Part shown: piece after piece, positions 24,332 through 37,330 of the stretch
Numbering within the stretch: position 1 is the stretch's first letter
How the letters are laid out: each line of letters begins with the position of its first letter
From: Armillaria gallica
Lineage: Eukaryota > Basidiomycota > Agaricomycetes > Agaricales > Physalacriaceae
Direction of reading: 5' to 3'
Assembly: GCA_037576215.1 (NCBI GenBank)
Contig: JBANDB010000008.1
Coordinates: forward strand, 930,001-994,000
Length of the DNA: 64,000 nucleotides
The notes under the pieces: model-generated
What the model was told of the DNA's origin: nothing
Seen by the model: the letters and a program-made list of their open reading frames with translations, nothing else
Database searches by the model: none
Made by a program: the position numbers and the translations under genes

Positions 24332-25313
24332 TCGGTTTCTGGTTTTGATACACTTTTGCTTCTTGTTTTTTCTGCCACACTCTTGTCCAGGACTTGTAGA
24401 AAGCGGTATTTGATATTCTTCTTCACTTCATACTATCATAGACGTACCCAAATCTTTTAATATTATAGATTTGTTCTTCCTTAACCGCGGCTGGCAAAAC
24501 ATTAACCTCACGCCCGAATATTTCCAACTTCCTTACAACCATAACGTCAGAGATTTGCAGCCAATCTATTGATAATCCTGTAGCCTCGGAAGAATCCTGT
24601 TTGATGAAACTGAATGTACGTTAATTTGGACCAATAGTTTATCGACGGCCTGGCATGCTCGATAGGTCACAACACAGACCTGTCGCATATTCAAACTGCC
24701 TACTATACTACTAGGACATCCTGGACGCCTAAGAGCGATGAAAGAATGGGTCATTTGATGACTGTGAGCTTTCAGGTCAAGTATTACATTTTCAATCGAT
24801 CTCAATTCAAATTCCTCAATCGACCGGCCACAGCACATTTTCATTCCTGCGACGACCATCTACGTTCCATTATTTACCCCGAGTCTTATCCCGTGTTGTC
24901 ACACTCCACAGAAGTAAGCATTCAGATTTACTCCTGCTTCAACCTTTCTACGTGGAATTCCGAATACCCCCTCGTCAAATTCAAAAATAGTGGCGTTGCT
25001 ATACTCATTGCTCATACCTCCGAACCGGACCTTATAATACAGACTAGCCTTAGGATCCTGGAACTTGACACCTTCGACTAAATCCAAATACGGCCATAGT
25101 GCTAATCTCGAAAGGAAAAAGTAAGCGGTGTACGAGCCTACGTTACGATGTCTCGGCAACCAGGATGATTTCTACTTTATGTGAACGTAGCGAAACTCGA
25201 GTATTGGAGTTGGTCGCGGTACCATTCTTTATATGACAAACTACTATCGAACTACGACTCGAAGAGGATGAATCATGAATATACTGATCCCGCCATATCA
25301 AAGCCAACGTTCA
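24332..25313. other. Intergenic, unidentified open frames
   Basis: A minus-strand frame at 24899-25159 reads ALWPYLDLVEGVKFQDPKAS, SNATIFEFDEGVFGIPRRK and could be a remnant or single exon of an unknown gene. A plus-strand frame at 24746-25081 overlaps it. No function can be supported for either. Confidence 0.25.
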
Positions 25314-27035
25314 TCAGACTCGGGATCTCTCATGAGTCTCATCATCCAGGTCCAAGACAAGCTCAAGTCCCTCTCCTCTCAAACTATTCAGGGCATCCTT
25401 AGCCGCCTCATCAAGATCATAGCTCCACCTCCGTCCCGATACAAATAAACCTAGCTTTGTGAGATGTGGCGCATCGGACGGGCGGCGCAGTCGAGAAGCA
25501 ACCATGTCCACAAATGCGGAATTAATGAAAGAGATATGAGTGCGCCGGAGAGCATTCAGGGAAATATAAAGTTCTTGCAGAGATGGGACCATGGAGTGCT
25601 GAAGCGACCCGCCGACCATACTGACCTCGCTCAATTGTGTCACAAGAGACTGCAGAATGGGGTCATAATCATTGACCCATTCGTTGTACTCAACGACGAA
25701 CTCTCGCAAGCCAGGCGTGATCCGTATGATGTTCGCAAGGTTGTCGTCCAAGATTGCATCAACCAGGTGTAATTGTGTTAGGGAACATCGTGATACTAGA
25801 AGCATTTCGTGGAGTGCACCCAACGCATCGTCAGGGCAGCCTACTTCATCTTCAACGTCTCTCATGCCTAGGTCCCACTCGGTGGTTAGCATGAATATCT
25901 CCAGCGACGGTAATAATAGGCTGGGCATAAAGCACGGCGAAGCTATTGAAAGTTCTTTGACCGATCTGGACTTGACGCGGGGGAAGGTCATTGGGGCGGA
26001 TATCTGGCTATACCCGTAACCGTTGTATGAGAATGAACGTAGTTTTGGAGCTGATTTCACGAGGTCGAGATATTCGAGGGTCAGCCGATCTCCGCCAAAT
26101 GGTCTTGCATCCAAGAACGATATGAGGTTGGCGGTTGGGAAACAGATGTCTGCGTCTGGGTGCATGCCTCTGAGATCAAGTCTCTCGAGTTTTGGTGCAA
26201 CCTCGAAGGCACTTATATTTCCGGGCTCCGGGTCCTCATTAGGACAATAGATGAACGCGTCTCTAAGCCCATCAATCTTTCCACGGATGAGAGAGAGCTG
26301 TGGAAGCATGTATGGGTCGAGCATCATTTCGACCGTTCTCCATTGTTTTGAATGGACAACCATCATATAAAAACACCGCTCCATTGCTTGGGCTATGCCA
26401 TCCTCCTCCATCGAGTAGGGATGGTTGTACACAAGATGAAAATCTAGGGGATGATTACGAGAGCGTTCGAGGATGATCCTGAGTACTTCGAGCGCCGCGT
26501 CCGCTTTCAGAGACACTTTAGGCTTGCAGTGGTATGGAATCTCTATTGACATGTTCGCCCATAGCTCCGGGCAAAGTGTTTCAATAACATTTCTCCACGA
26601 GCTGCACACTTGGCCAAGATGCCAAGGCCCTTCTCGGATTGCGAAGACGTTGAATCCATAAAGACGTCTTCCCACGGTGGGGGGTCCGGATCCGTTATGT
26701 TTCCACGCGCGGCGTAGAATCTCCATCGTGATCTCCGAGGGAATACGACTAATTGGGGACAGGACTGTCTCGTAATCGTGTTTGAGTGACATGAGACACG
26801 ACATTCGAGACTCTACCGATGCGACGGCATTGCGAAGCAGATCAAGGTCGCTCTGCAGCTCAGAGAGAGGTGTTTTCAGACTCTCCAAAGATGCTTTCAG
26901 TCGAGCAGACTGTAGAAGTGATGGCGTGTCGTTGGTGCGCAGAAGGGAGGCAACGTCAGGTGGATGGGTGAAGGTTGATATCCAGTTATGTCTGGCTAGG
27001 ATCTCCCCCAGAGCGACGGGATTAGATGTCATCAA
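25314..27035 (-). CDS. F-box-like protein with N-terminal coiled coil
   Basis: One continuous frame of 573 residues. Residues about 40-85 form a helical/coiled segment (ARLKASLESLKTPLSELQSD, LDLLRNAVASVES). The F-box follows at about 95-165: ISRIPSEITMEILRRAW, then PWHLGQVCSSWRNVIETLC and PELWANMSI. The rest consists of leucine-rich segments (LERLDLRGMHPDADICF, LEYLDLVKSAPKLRSF, LTQLHLVDAILDDNLANII, PHLTKLGLFVSG). This is the very common agaricomycete F-box/LRR-like type, thought to choose substrates for SCF ubiquitin ligases through Skp1. A cullin-1 gene lies 2.5 kb away, but such proximity carries little weight. It is intact, with no intron in the coding part. A few hundred bp upstream (27036-27590) hold only promoter. 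Confidence 0.8.
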   Translation of the reverse strand: MMTSNPVALGEILARHNWISTFTHPPDVASLLRTNDTPSLLQSARLKASLESLKTPLSELQSDLDLLRNAVASVESRMSCLMSLKHDYETVLSPISRIPSEITMEILRRAWKHNGSGPPTVGRRLYGFNVFAIREGPWHLGQVCSSWRNVIETLCPELWANMSIEIPYHCKPKVSLKADAALEVLRIILERSRNHPLDFHLVYNHPYSMEEDGIAQAMERCFYMMVVHSKQWRTVEMMLDPYMLPQLSLIRGKIDGLRDAFIYCPNEDPEPGNISAFEVAPKLERLDLRGMHPDADICFPTANLISFLDARPFGGDRLTLEYLDLVKSAPKLRSFSYNGYGYSQISAPMTFPRVKSRSVKELSIASPCFMPSLLLPSLEIFMLTTEWDLGMRDVEDEVGCPDDALGALHEMLLVSRCSLTQLHLVDAILDDNLANIIRITPGLREFVVEYNEWVNDYDPILQSLVTQLSEVSMVGGSLQHSMVPSLQELYISLNALRRTHISFINSAFVDMVASRLRRPSDAPHLTKLGLFVSGRRWSYDLDEAAKDALNSLRGEGLELVLDLDDETHERSRV

Positions 27036-27591
27036 AGCCTGAAATAGAAATTTCAGTCAACTATTAGCATCACCGCAAAGCACGTACAAACTAAAATTGT
27101 CGAGTTTTGTGGTACCTGGGGCTTTGTTTTGTAGATTGGTTATATAGTTCGAAGTGCGAAACAGAAGTCGACGTGTGTGTACGGAAACTTGTGAAGGCAG
27201 CAAAGGGCAGAAAGAAGGACACCGGCAGGTTCCGGGCCGAATTCTGTGATCGAACGTGGCAGATGTTTTTCCAAACTTGAGGCCAAATGTCTTTTGCAGA
27301 TTCAAGTTCCACCCCTTACACCTGGCATCTCGTCGTCATTTTCCTGTGGCAGGTTTGACATGAAAATACTCACTGTATTATGGCGAACGGAGGTCTAGTA
27401 GTAGTCAAAGATCAAACTAAATTTTGTCAGGAGGAAAACGATACCGGCCACTGCTCCATTGAGCTGTCCCACTGACGAGTAAAAATGTCGAACTTGACCT
27501 TACCGGCGGCTTTATGATTTACCCCTGGTCACCGGTCATGCGTCATAATGAAGTCATGCCATGCACCCTTCAGCTCTTGACAATTCCCATC

Positions 27592-28786
27592 ATGTCGACT
27601 AAGGATACGGGAAGGAGCTACCATAGGTCCTGCACTGGCCTTGCCCTGGAGACAGTAACTAAACACCTGTCATCCGGCACTCAAGATATCACGCTGTTCG
27701 GCAGTTGTTTTTGTCCCTTCGTCCAGCGTGTCTGGGTGGCCCTGGAGTACCTGGAAATACCTTATAATGTACGTGCGATATCTCTATAGCTGCTGCCTGT
27801 TGTTGACTTGTTGACCCTAGTATTGTACGCCCCTCGTGTCTTCGTCCGTTGCCGACGTTCTGATCATGACTTTTAGATGAGGTTGATCCCTACCAGAAGC
27901 CCCAAGACCTCCTGGAAGTATCTCCAAAAGGTCTCGTTCCTGGACTTAAACTCCACAGCTTCAGCCCACCTAGAGCTCTTAATGAGAGTACGGTAATTAT
28001 GGAATATATCCAGGAGTAGGCTTTTATACGATGTACCTCGACGATGCTGATGTCTTTTCAGTGTTTCAATGAATTCAACAGGCCGCAGCCTTCTTCCGCC
28101 CACTTCGAATCCTTGTAAGTATTTTTATTGACTATGCCGTCTATACTTACTGACTGGTCTGCCTAGACGCTCGAGCCCTCGTGCGCCTCCAGTCAGATCA
28201 CGTCAATCGCTCTCTTGTGCCGGCCTTCTATCGCTATCTTCAAGCGCAAGACGCTTCATCCCAGATCGAATCGGGTAAAGAGTTCCATTCCTCTATCCAG
28301 GGACTTGTTGCACTCCTCGAGAGAGCTGAGAATGAAATCGTGGGTGTTGGAGGCATTTCGGGGGAGGGAGAAGTTAAAGCCCTAAGCATCGGACTTGGGC
28401 TGTGGATCAAAGGTAACGACGATCTTGGATGGATTGACGTTATGGCGGGACCTTGTAAGGAACTGACCATACCTTCGGTTAAGGTACTGACTGCTAGATA
28501 TATGTTAGGGCTGTTTCGCGCAACGAATGTTCTAAAGGATTATCGAGGATTTATCATGCCGTCCGGCCAAAAATTCAATGCGTGGATGTCCAGGCTTCTT
28601 GGACACCCTGCATTCGCTCGAACTTGTAGCACGGAGGACTTGTACCTGGACAGTTATGAAAGGTCAGAAATGATTCATCGGACGCTGTCGTCTATCTTAT
28701 CTGACGGCTCTTGCAGATATGCTTTCAATCGCCCCAACACTAGTCAAGTCGCCAATGCTATCAATTCTGGTAGGGCCCTCCCTTAG
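27592..28786 (+). CDS. Glutathione S-transferase, omega type
   Basis: Start MSTKDTGRSYHR (27592), then ITLFGSCFCPFVQRVWVALE with the omega-class CPF active-site cysteine, YLEIPYN, and YYEVDPYQKPQDLLEVSPKG. It continues LVPGLKLHS, NESTVIMEYIQ, PYARALVRLQSDHVNRSLVP, AFYRYLQAQD, GWIDVMAGPWLFRATNVLKD, GHPAFARTCSTEDLYLDSYE and the end NRPNTSQVANAINSGRALP. The N-terminal thioredoxin fold and C-terminal helical domain are both complete. Joining the frame needs a 4-nt exon (TATT, 27821-27824) flanked by normal GTACGT/CTAG and GTACGC/TTAG signals. A further intron inside GP|WLFR must also be removed although it is nearly open. The expected role is glutathione-dependent thioltransferase or deglutathionylation activity in the cytosol. 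Confidence 0.85.
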
Positions 28787-28859
28787 GCAAACTACGAAGC
28801 AAGTGCATGATGTCCGCGAGCAGCATGAAATATAATTATACTATATGCAATTTTAACTT

Positions 28860-29072
28860 ATGATTTTATTCCGCGCGCTCCCAGCAAGATTCAGCACTTC
28901 GTACTCTAACAGTGTTGTCTGTCGTCTTCACGAGAAGCCTTTCGGGAAGGTTATCGGCACCGGTTGTATCGCTGCTGTGGCCACGAAAGCCGATTGTAGT
29001 ATTTTCATCCGTGCCCTGAATAACTACAGAAAAGCAGCCTTAGAACAGCCGGCTCTGTATCGTAACACGTAA
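28860..29072 (+). CDS. Short ORF, unrecognised
   Basis: Seventy codons: MILFRALPARFSTSYSNSVV, KPFGKVIGTGCIAAVATKAD, CSIFIRALNNYRKAAL. The first 20 residues could be a mitochondrial presequence. No family recognised. It may be the first exon of something larger or a chance frame. The rest of 28787-29531 is promoter-like and shows nothing else. Confidence 0.2.
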   Translation: MILFRALPARFSTSYSNSVVCRLHEKPFGKVIGTGCIAAVATKADCSIFIRALNNYRKAALEQPALYRNT

Positions 29073-29531
29073 CACTGACGTTGATGATTTCTAAATGAGA
29101 ACTTTGGGAGCACATACCACGGACATTGATTCTCCTGAAATGAAGTTAATATTGCGAGTATGTACACACCCATATTTCTACCAGAAGAGCCTCAGATGTA
29201 CACATACAAGAATCGTCGCAGTGACGGAATGTTTTGGATTTCAGTGACACAAAATGTCTTCGAGAATCGGAGAAGTCTCAGAGGTTAATAAGCTTCCGGC
29301 CGTTGTTTGGTAGCGAGTTTTCTGTAACAATATTCATAGAGTACTGGTAAAATTCAGATACACACCAGAGCGGCGATTTGGCGGTGAAGATAGTTCCTTG
29401 TCCACCCTCTCTCTGTTTGTTGTTGAAGGCAACCGTTTGTTGTCAGCGGTCGCGTGGGTTGGTGGCGGTGCCGTGCGCGACACTACTTTCTTTTTGAAGC
29501 CTGACTCACGATACCACCTTGCTGACGACCA

Positions 29532-32279
<2,748 letters not shown>

Positions 32280-32402
32280 TTCCTTGCTCCCTTACTCACT
32301 TGTATCGTCGCATCATCACCCACTCTTTGTACCATAATGCATATACGTTAGAAAGCCGGTTGAGTCTCCTCCATGTACATCACTCGCCGTAATACAAATG
32401 GC

Positions 32403-33778
32403 CTACACCTTCACTCCGGATTCGATTTCTCCCAAGATCATCGTGCCGTCCTTGCTGCCGGTGAGGACTGGATGGATGAGGTCAGATAAATTTTTCATAG
32501 AACGCAAAGCAACAGCACGTACTGATGGGTTCCTTGGGGTGGAAGTCTACTGAGGTGACTGTTCCTTTGTGGCCGGGAAGCTACATATGGATGTCAACGA
32601 GGAACGTCGATAATGAGAACGAGAGGAACCTACTTTGTACAATATCTTGCCACTATCGACATCCCATATACACACCGCTCGGTCTGCACCACCAACCGCC
32701 ACTCGCCGGCCTCCATCGTCTTTGCTCCACGCACCCCGTAGAAGAGTATTCTCGAATCCAGCCGGCGCACCCTGCAAGACGCGATGTATCCGCGTCGGAG
32801 AGGAAGAGAAGGGTCGGATATCATGGATGATGGTGTGGGACGAGAAGGAGGGAGAGAGAAGGTAGCTTCCATTCGGAGAGAGCGCCAAGGACGTTGGCGT
32901 GTCAGTATGCCCCGTAAGTGTGTACACTTGCTGGCTTTTTCTAAGATCGTATACCTATCATCACTGTTAGCAACGAAGGGGCCAGCCAAAGGAGGAAAAA
33001 GCACTGACATGGATTTCGTTGTCCAAGGCGCCAATATACACATTCGCGCCGTCAGCTCCCCAGCATACTGATGTGACAGGACATCCTATATCGAACGTCG
33101 CCACGGCCTGTTTTCCTCCTTCCTCGCCTCCTTCCCATATTTTCACGGTGCCGTCGTCGGAACCCGTAGCAACAAGCTCGGTACCAGCTCCCCCGGCCAT
33201 AGTCCGATCGACACTGTTTATTATCTCGCGATGAGCGCGAATTTTGCGTATCCGATGTCCGGTAGTCACGTCTGTGAGGCAAAGGGTGTGGTCGGCGGCA
33301 ACGGTGTATAGCGTGGGGGAGCAAAGTGACCATTGGAGATCTAATATGGGCGCCTTGGAGAAATTTGAGAGGAGACCGTAGTTTGAGTTCGGTGGATATG
33401 TTCTCCAGAAGGCTGTGAGTTTGCATGAGAAAACTTTCTTTTGAATAGGTAGATAACATACAGACACTCCGGTCGGCTGAGCAGGCAGCTATGTTCTGAC
33501 CTGTTGGGTCGAAGCGACAGCTTAGTATTTCAGCCTGTGTTCCAGAGCTTTAGCGAGATATCCGGACAGCAAAAGATAGTCCTGCGTACAGAATGAGCGC
33601 CCGCAAGACTGATAATTGGCGCTTCCAAGCTACTCGTTCGTTTTACCGTTCGAATGAGGCCTTTCGACCGTTCGTCATTGGATGAAGATATGGCAATTTG
33701 ATTGGAAGGTGGAGGGGTGGCTCTGGCTCTCTTGACGAGAGTTCCTTCTGTTGGGGGGGATCCTCCTCGTTTCGACAT
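32403..33778 (-). CDS. SNRNP40: U5 snRNP 40 kDa WD40 protein (SNRNP40/Cwf17)
   Basis: Start MSKRGGSPPTEGTLVKRARA, then LEAPIISLAGAHS, AEILSCRFDPTGQNIAACSA, DRSVSFWRTYPPNSNYGLLS, APILDLQWSL, HTLCLTDVTTGHRIRKIRAH, VATGSDDGTVKIWEGG, GALDNEIHVYDLRKSQQVYT, LTGHTDTPTSLALSPNGSYL, FENTLLRGAWSKDD, VAVGGADRAVCIWDVDSGKI, KLPGHKGTVTSVDFHPKEPI and LTGSKDGTMILGEI. Seven WD40 blades with the phrases typical of the U5-40K family, part of the spliceosomal U5 particle. All exons join in frame. It converges on cullin-1 with about 120 bp between stops. Confidence 0.93.
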
Positions 33779-34302
33779 TTCTTCAAGTTCGGTGGAGGAA
33801 AAGTTCGAGTTCAAGCTGAAAGCAGCAGCTGCCAAGGTCGTGCACAACATGGACAAACTCAATTGATTAGTAGCGGCGGCCCGGGCGAGCACCGTGTCCC
33901 CGATTCTTTCTAAATTCTCACGTTACTTCAACAGCTACAGGCTATGGTACTCTATGGTGTCCGAACGATTACGATCAGTACGCTTGCGACAATGACTCTG
34001 CAACAAATGTCTCCCCTGTCTAAATCTGCTTTCCTTTGTTTTCCTTAATAACGGAACGGAAGTGGAATCGAAACCCGTAGCTTCGAACCGACCGTACTGT
34101 TGCACTTGGTCCAACTGAAGACGATGACGACAATGACATGGTTGGCTTACTATACGATGACTGAGTTTGAATTCGCTTGTTATAAAAGCACTGAACGCGT
34201 CTGTTACTTCATTCTTGTTCTATACTTCCACGTCGTTCTCTACCTTTGATTTCTCGCTGAGCGATATTCAATCAAACTATCTCTCGCTGAACCTTACAGT
34301 CT
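33779..34302. other. Intergenic, no gene recognised
   Basis: Promoter side of the U5-40K gene, then AT-rich sequence with no recognisable frame. Confidence 0.35.
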
Positions 34303-35470
34303 ATGTCACACATCCTTTCGAAACCTCTCAGAAATATGATGCAGAATGTCCACTTTCGTCGTCGTCGGCAGCGGACAAACCCTGACCCTGACAATCGTCC
34401 TGGAGGCCATTCCCCAGCGGCATCGCCCTTCCCGCCGTACACCTACAGACTTCCTCAGCCGGTTCATGTTCATATCGTATCCATTTCACGAGTTTCTCTT
34501 CTGATTGACGATATTACAGCTAGAGACCATCGTCGGTCGCCATCAAATACAACAGCTTTTTCGTATGAGTTCTTCTACCACCTCCTTATACTAACTGTCA
34601 AAAGACACTGAGGCCGCTCAAGGACATCGAAGACTCCTCAGTACGGCTGCACAAACAATAGAAAATCAGATTGAAGGTTTATCCAGTGTGTGTGACCAAC
34701 TTGCTTCTCTGTCTTCGTTTTGGCTCAGTGTACGTCCACCAGGATGGACGGGGACTGTCGAAGATACTGCCCTCTCGCCTGACCAGGACCGCTAACCAGG
34801 GCCAATCGGAGAGCCCATTTCCAGAGGCGTGGCAGAAATTAGAGGTTCGCGTTGCTCATATGGATTATTGCACAGATGCTTACGCGTAAAGTAGAAATTT
34901 TCGCAAGTAAACATCGTTTCCCTGGCTGGTGGGGCTGCTGCTCTCGCTGCCACGTCATTCGGAGGTTCGAACGTCGTTGCGACAATGTTTGCTTTACTCC
35001 GTGTTGTCGTTCGCAAGGTCGATAATTTCATTGGGGAAGATGTGGTCTGTACCTTGACCATTATCCCAATTTCAGACAACTGAGTTTGTGTACAGCATCT
35101 CGCGCGGCTTACTGTGAAAGCCAAGAAGCTTCTGAGCTCCTTCAGGAAGATCTTGGACATCATGGGACCCGAAAATGTTCAAGTGTCTCGAATCATCCTG
35201 GATGGATTGGCCGAGTGAGCGTAGCCACATTTGAAATGACCTGACTTGATTCTGATAAAATTAAGGGCCATGGCTTCTGTGATAGGCGAAGTAAACAAGT
35301 TGTCAGCGACCATTTCACGGAAGAATGGTATGAGCAATTTCTTCGTGCATTCGCTACCGACACGGTCCGGTCGACAATTGCCAATGCAGAGAAGGCCGTA
35401 GATGATGCTGAGGTCCAGTTCAACGTACGTCTGACAGTTACCCTGACACGGCGTTGACCTGATCCCATCG
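34303..35470 (+). pseudogene. Decayed helical protein gene (possible membrane-active family)
   Basis: Exon-like stretches read MSHILSKPLRNMMQNVHF, LETIVGRHQIQQLF, HTEAAQGHRRLLSTAAQTIE, NQIEGLSSVCDQLASLSSFW, then a hydrophobic IVSLAGGAAALAATSFGGSN / VVATMFALLRVVVRKVDNFI, VKAKKLLSSFRKILDIMG, and EEWYEQFLRAFATDTVRSTI. The helix-hydrophobic hairpin-helix order recalls helical pore-forming or NTPase-associated effector domains, but I cannot name the family. Several frame changes without plausible introns (for example near 34900 and 35290) suggest a broken gene. The piece around 34920-35140 has a second decayed copy at 6430-6640. Confidence 0.4.
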
Positions 35471-35639
35471 TCAGCGTATGTTATTATTATACGTGGTTCT
35501 TCATATCAAAGGAACTTCGCGTCGTACAACGGAAGGGTAGTAGATTAGAAACATATCCGTCCCGTTAAAGGGCCCCATAGCAGTACTTTCTTAAACAATG
35601 GACTTCTCCGGTTGCTGGCCGGTTACTATCTATATATGC

Positions 35640-37330
35640 TCGTCCTCGCCCGCAATAGTGAACATGCGATGTTCAATGTCGAAGCTGAAGTTTGAAGTCT
35701 GGTGTACTCATTCTACATTACATACAGGCCTCTGGTCGTCTGAAATCTTGTCGATTTCTGTGCAATTCTACGAGACTCTAACGTCACAGATACCTTAAAC
35801 AGGAGGCGAACAATGGGTCACTGAGCGAGCAAATAAGGAGCATTTATCGCCAGTAGAATTTCTTCACTTACCTCGTAAATTAGATATATTCAAACGCTGC
35901 AGACCCTGTATCACCTGTTCACTGTCGACATCAGTAGTGATTTCCTCCAGTCCTTCTGCCCGCAATGCAATGGTAAGGACCAAAGGGATATGTCCACCTC
36001 GAACGGTCAACCTTCGTACGTGAGGTAGCTGCCAAGGGAACTCGCAGAAGAAAATTTGGCGTTCGTGTGGACGGATATAACGGTCACTGAGATTGTCATA
36101 TAGCTGATCAGGGAATTCGGGGAAATCATCAAAAGTATGAGTGATCTCTAAATCAGTGACGGTTGTCGGGAAGGAATGGAATCTGTATATGTGATCGTAG
36201 TAATCCAAAGGTAGACGATTGTGATATCGAAGGTGGACATGGCGGAGAGCAAACAGATTATGACAAAATTTGAGGAATAAACCGTGATAATGGAGAATGC
36301 TTGCCATTCGATTGGGATCGGCCTCAGGGCCAGGACAATTAAGGTGAGCTGGGAGCAGGCACTGGTGTCTGTAACTGGCATAGTCGATGTTGATGTAGAG
36401 CGTCATGGAGCGACAGTAGTTCTCGAGGTAGGACTGGAGGTCAAGATGTTTACACGCAATGGATTTGTTGTCTTCAAGTATATGCTTCCAAACGTAATCG
36501 AAATAGGCATAATCGGTGATGCGCAAGTCCGCGAGGGATATCCGCATGAACGTCGCCATCCATGCATAGCTGACACGCATAGAGGTCCACCTGAAGACCC
36601 TACGGGCTCTCGTGCTTAGCTGGAGATTCCAGACCTCGTATATGATAAGTTCCATGATTTCGAGAGGAAATACTGGCACAGAACTGACAGGAGGTTTGTT
36701 AGTGAATAAAGCCATGAGACTTCAAATATTTACCGAATTACGCCGACAAAGTTTGATAAAGCGCCTTGCTCTGGAAGGCCCTGAGTTTACAGCATGAGTC
36801 CGTATGTGATGCCGTCGAGAGAATGATTTTTGAACCATGCCACGATCTTGTTGAACCGTTGGGGGACTCTGTGGCTGGAGACAATCTTGAGGATGAAAAA
36901 TGACATGAGTTCGTCGCTTCCATCTACAAAGCTGGGACCAGAGCTGATTTGAATGCGAAGCTTTGAGTAATAGAGTGAAGAGGGGTGATGCTGGTACTTA
37001 CAGCCTACAAGAGCAATATAGGAAAGGAGTGGGTGGGGGTGTTATGATTGATTCAGAACAAGCTCAGAAGTCAAAGAGAGACCTTGGAAATCTCGGACAT
37101 TCCCAGGAAGGTTGAAGCCGAAGCCGAAGGTCGAAGGTTTGATATTGAATCTGAACACGGTATATTCGAGCCGATCGTTCCTCTATCATTCCCACTCACG
37201 ATGGAACCCGCTTCGTCCCTCTGGCTCTCTACCGGGCTCCCTGAAGCAAGTCTACGGCACCTCCACCTTGATGAGCCAGCCAAGCCGACGCAGTCTTCAT
37301 TTAAACTGGGAGATGCAGCACAGGTACTCA
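35640..37330. repeat. Inverted segmental duplication, left arm
   Basis: Contains an F-box-like gene (minus) and the first exon of a CoA-transferase (plus), divergently arranged. The reverse complement matches 41240-43250 in the same order: CoA-transferase exon 1 remnant, F-box gene body, and the 3' flank. Shared words include CATCACATACGGACTCATG, GTAAGTGAAGAAATTCTACT and TTAGAGTCTCGTAGAA. About 3.9 kb separate the arms. Confidence 0.75.
35864..36715 (-). CDS. F-box-like/LRR hypothetical protein
   Basis: Frame of 283 residues starting MALFTNKPPVSSVPVFPLEI. FPLEIMELIIYEVWNLQLST and the following WTSMRVSYAWMATFMRISLA look like a degenerate F-box. Leucine-rich segments follow (HLHLRYHNRLPLDY-type strands, FHSFPTTVTDLEITHTFDDF, RRLTVRGGHIPLVLTIALRA). 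The frame ends just after a GTAAGT donor, so a further exon may exist in 35590-35850. Its paralogue at 42150-43000 has lost its frame. The function is unknown, with substrate recognition for ubiquitin ligases an inference from the F-box only. Confidence 0.55.
   Translation of the reverse strand: MALFTNKPPVSSVPVFPLEIMELIIYEVWNLQLSTRARRVFRWTSMRVSYAWMATFMRISLADLRITDYAYFDYVWKHILEDNKSIACKHLDLQSYLENYCRSMTLYINIDYASYRHQCLLPAHLNCPGPEADPNRMASILHYHGLFLKFCHNLFALRHVHLRYHNRLPLDYYDHIYRFHSFPTTVTDLEITHTFDDFPEFPDQLYDNLSDRYIRPHERQIFFCEFPWQLPHVRRLTVRGGHIPLVLTIALRAEGLEEITTDVDSEQVIQGLQRLNISNLRGK

Noticed and set aside
32525..33234. Several plus-strand frames of 70-100 codons
   Set aside because: Antisense of the U5-40K WD40 exons, whose minus-strand text is conserved and in frame.
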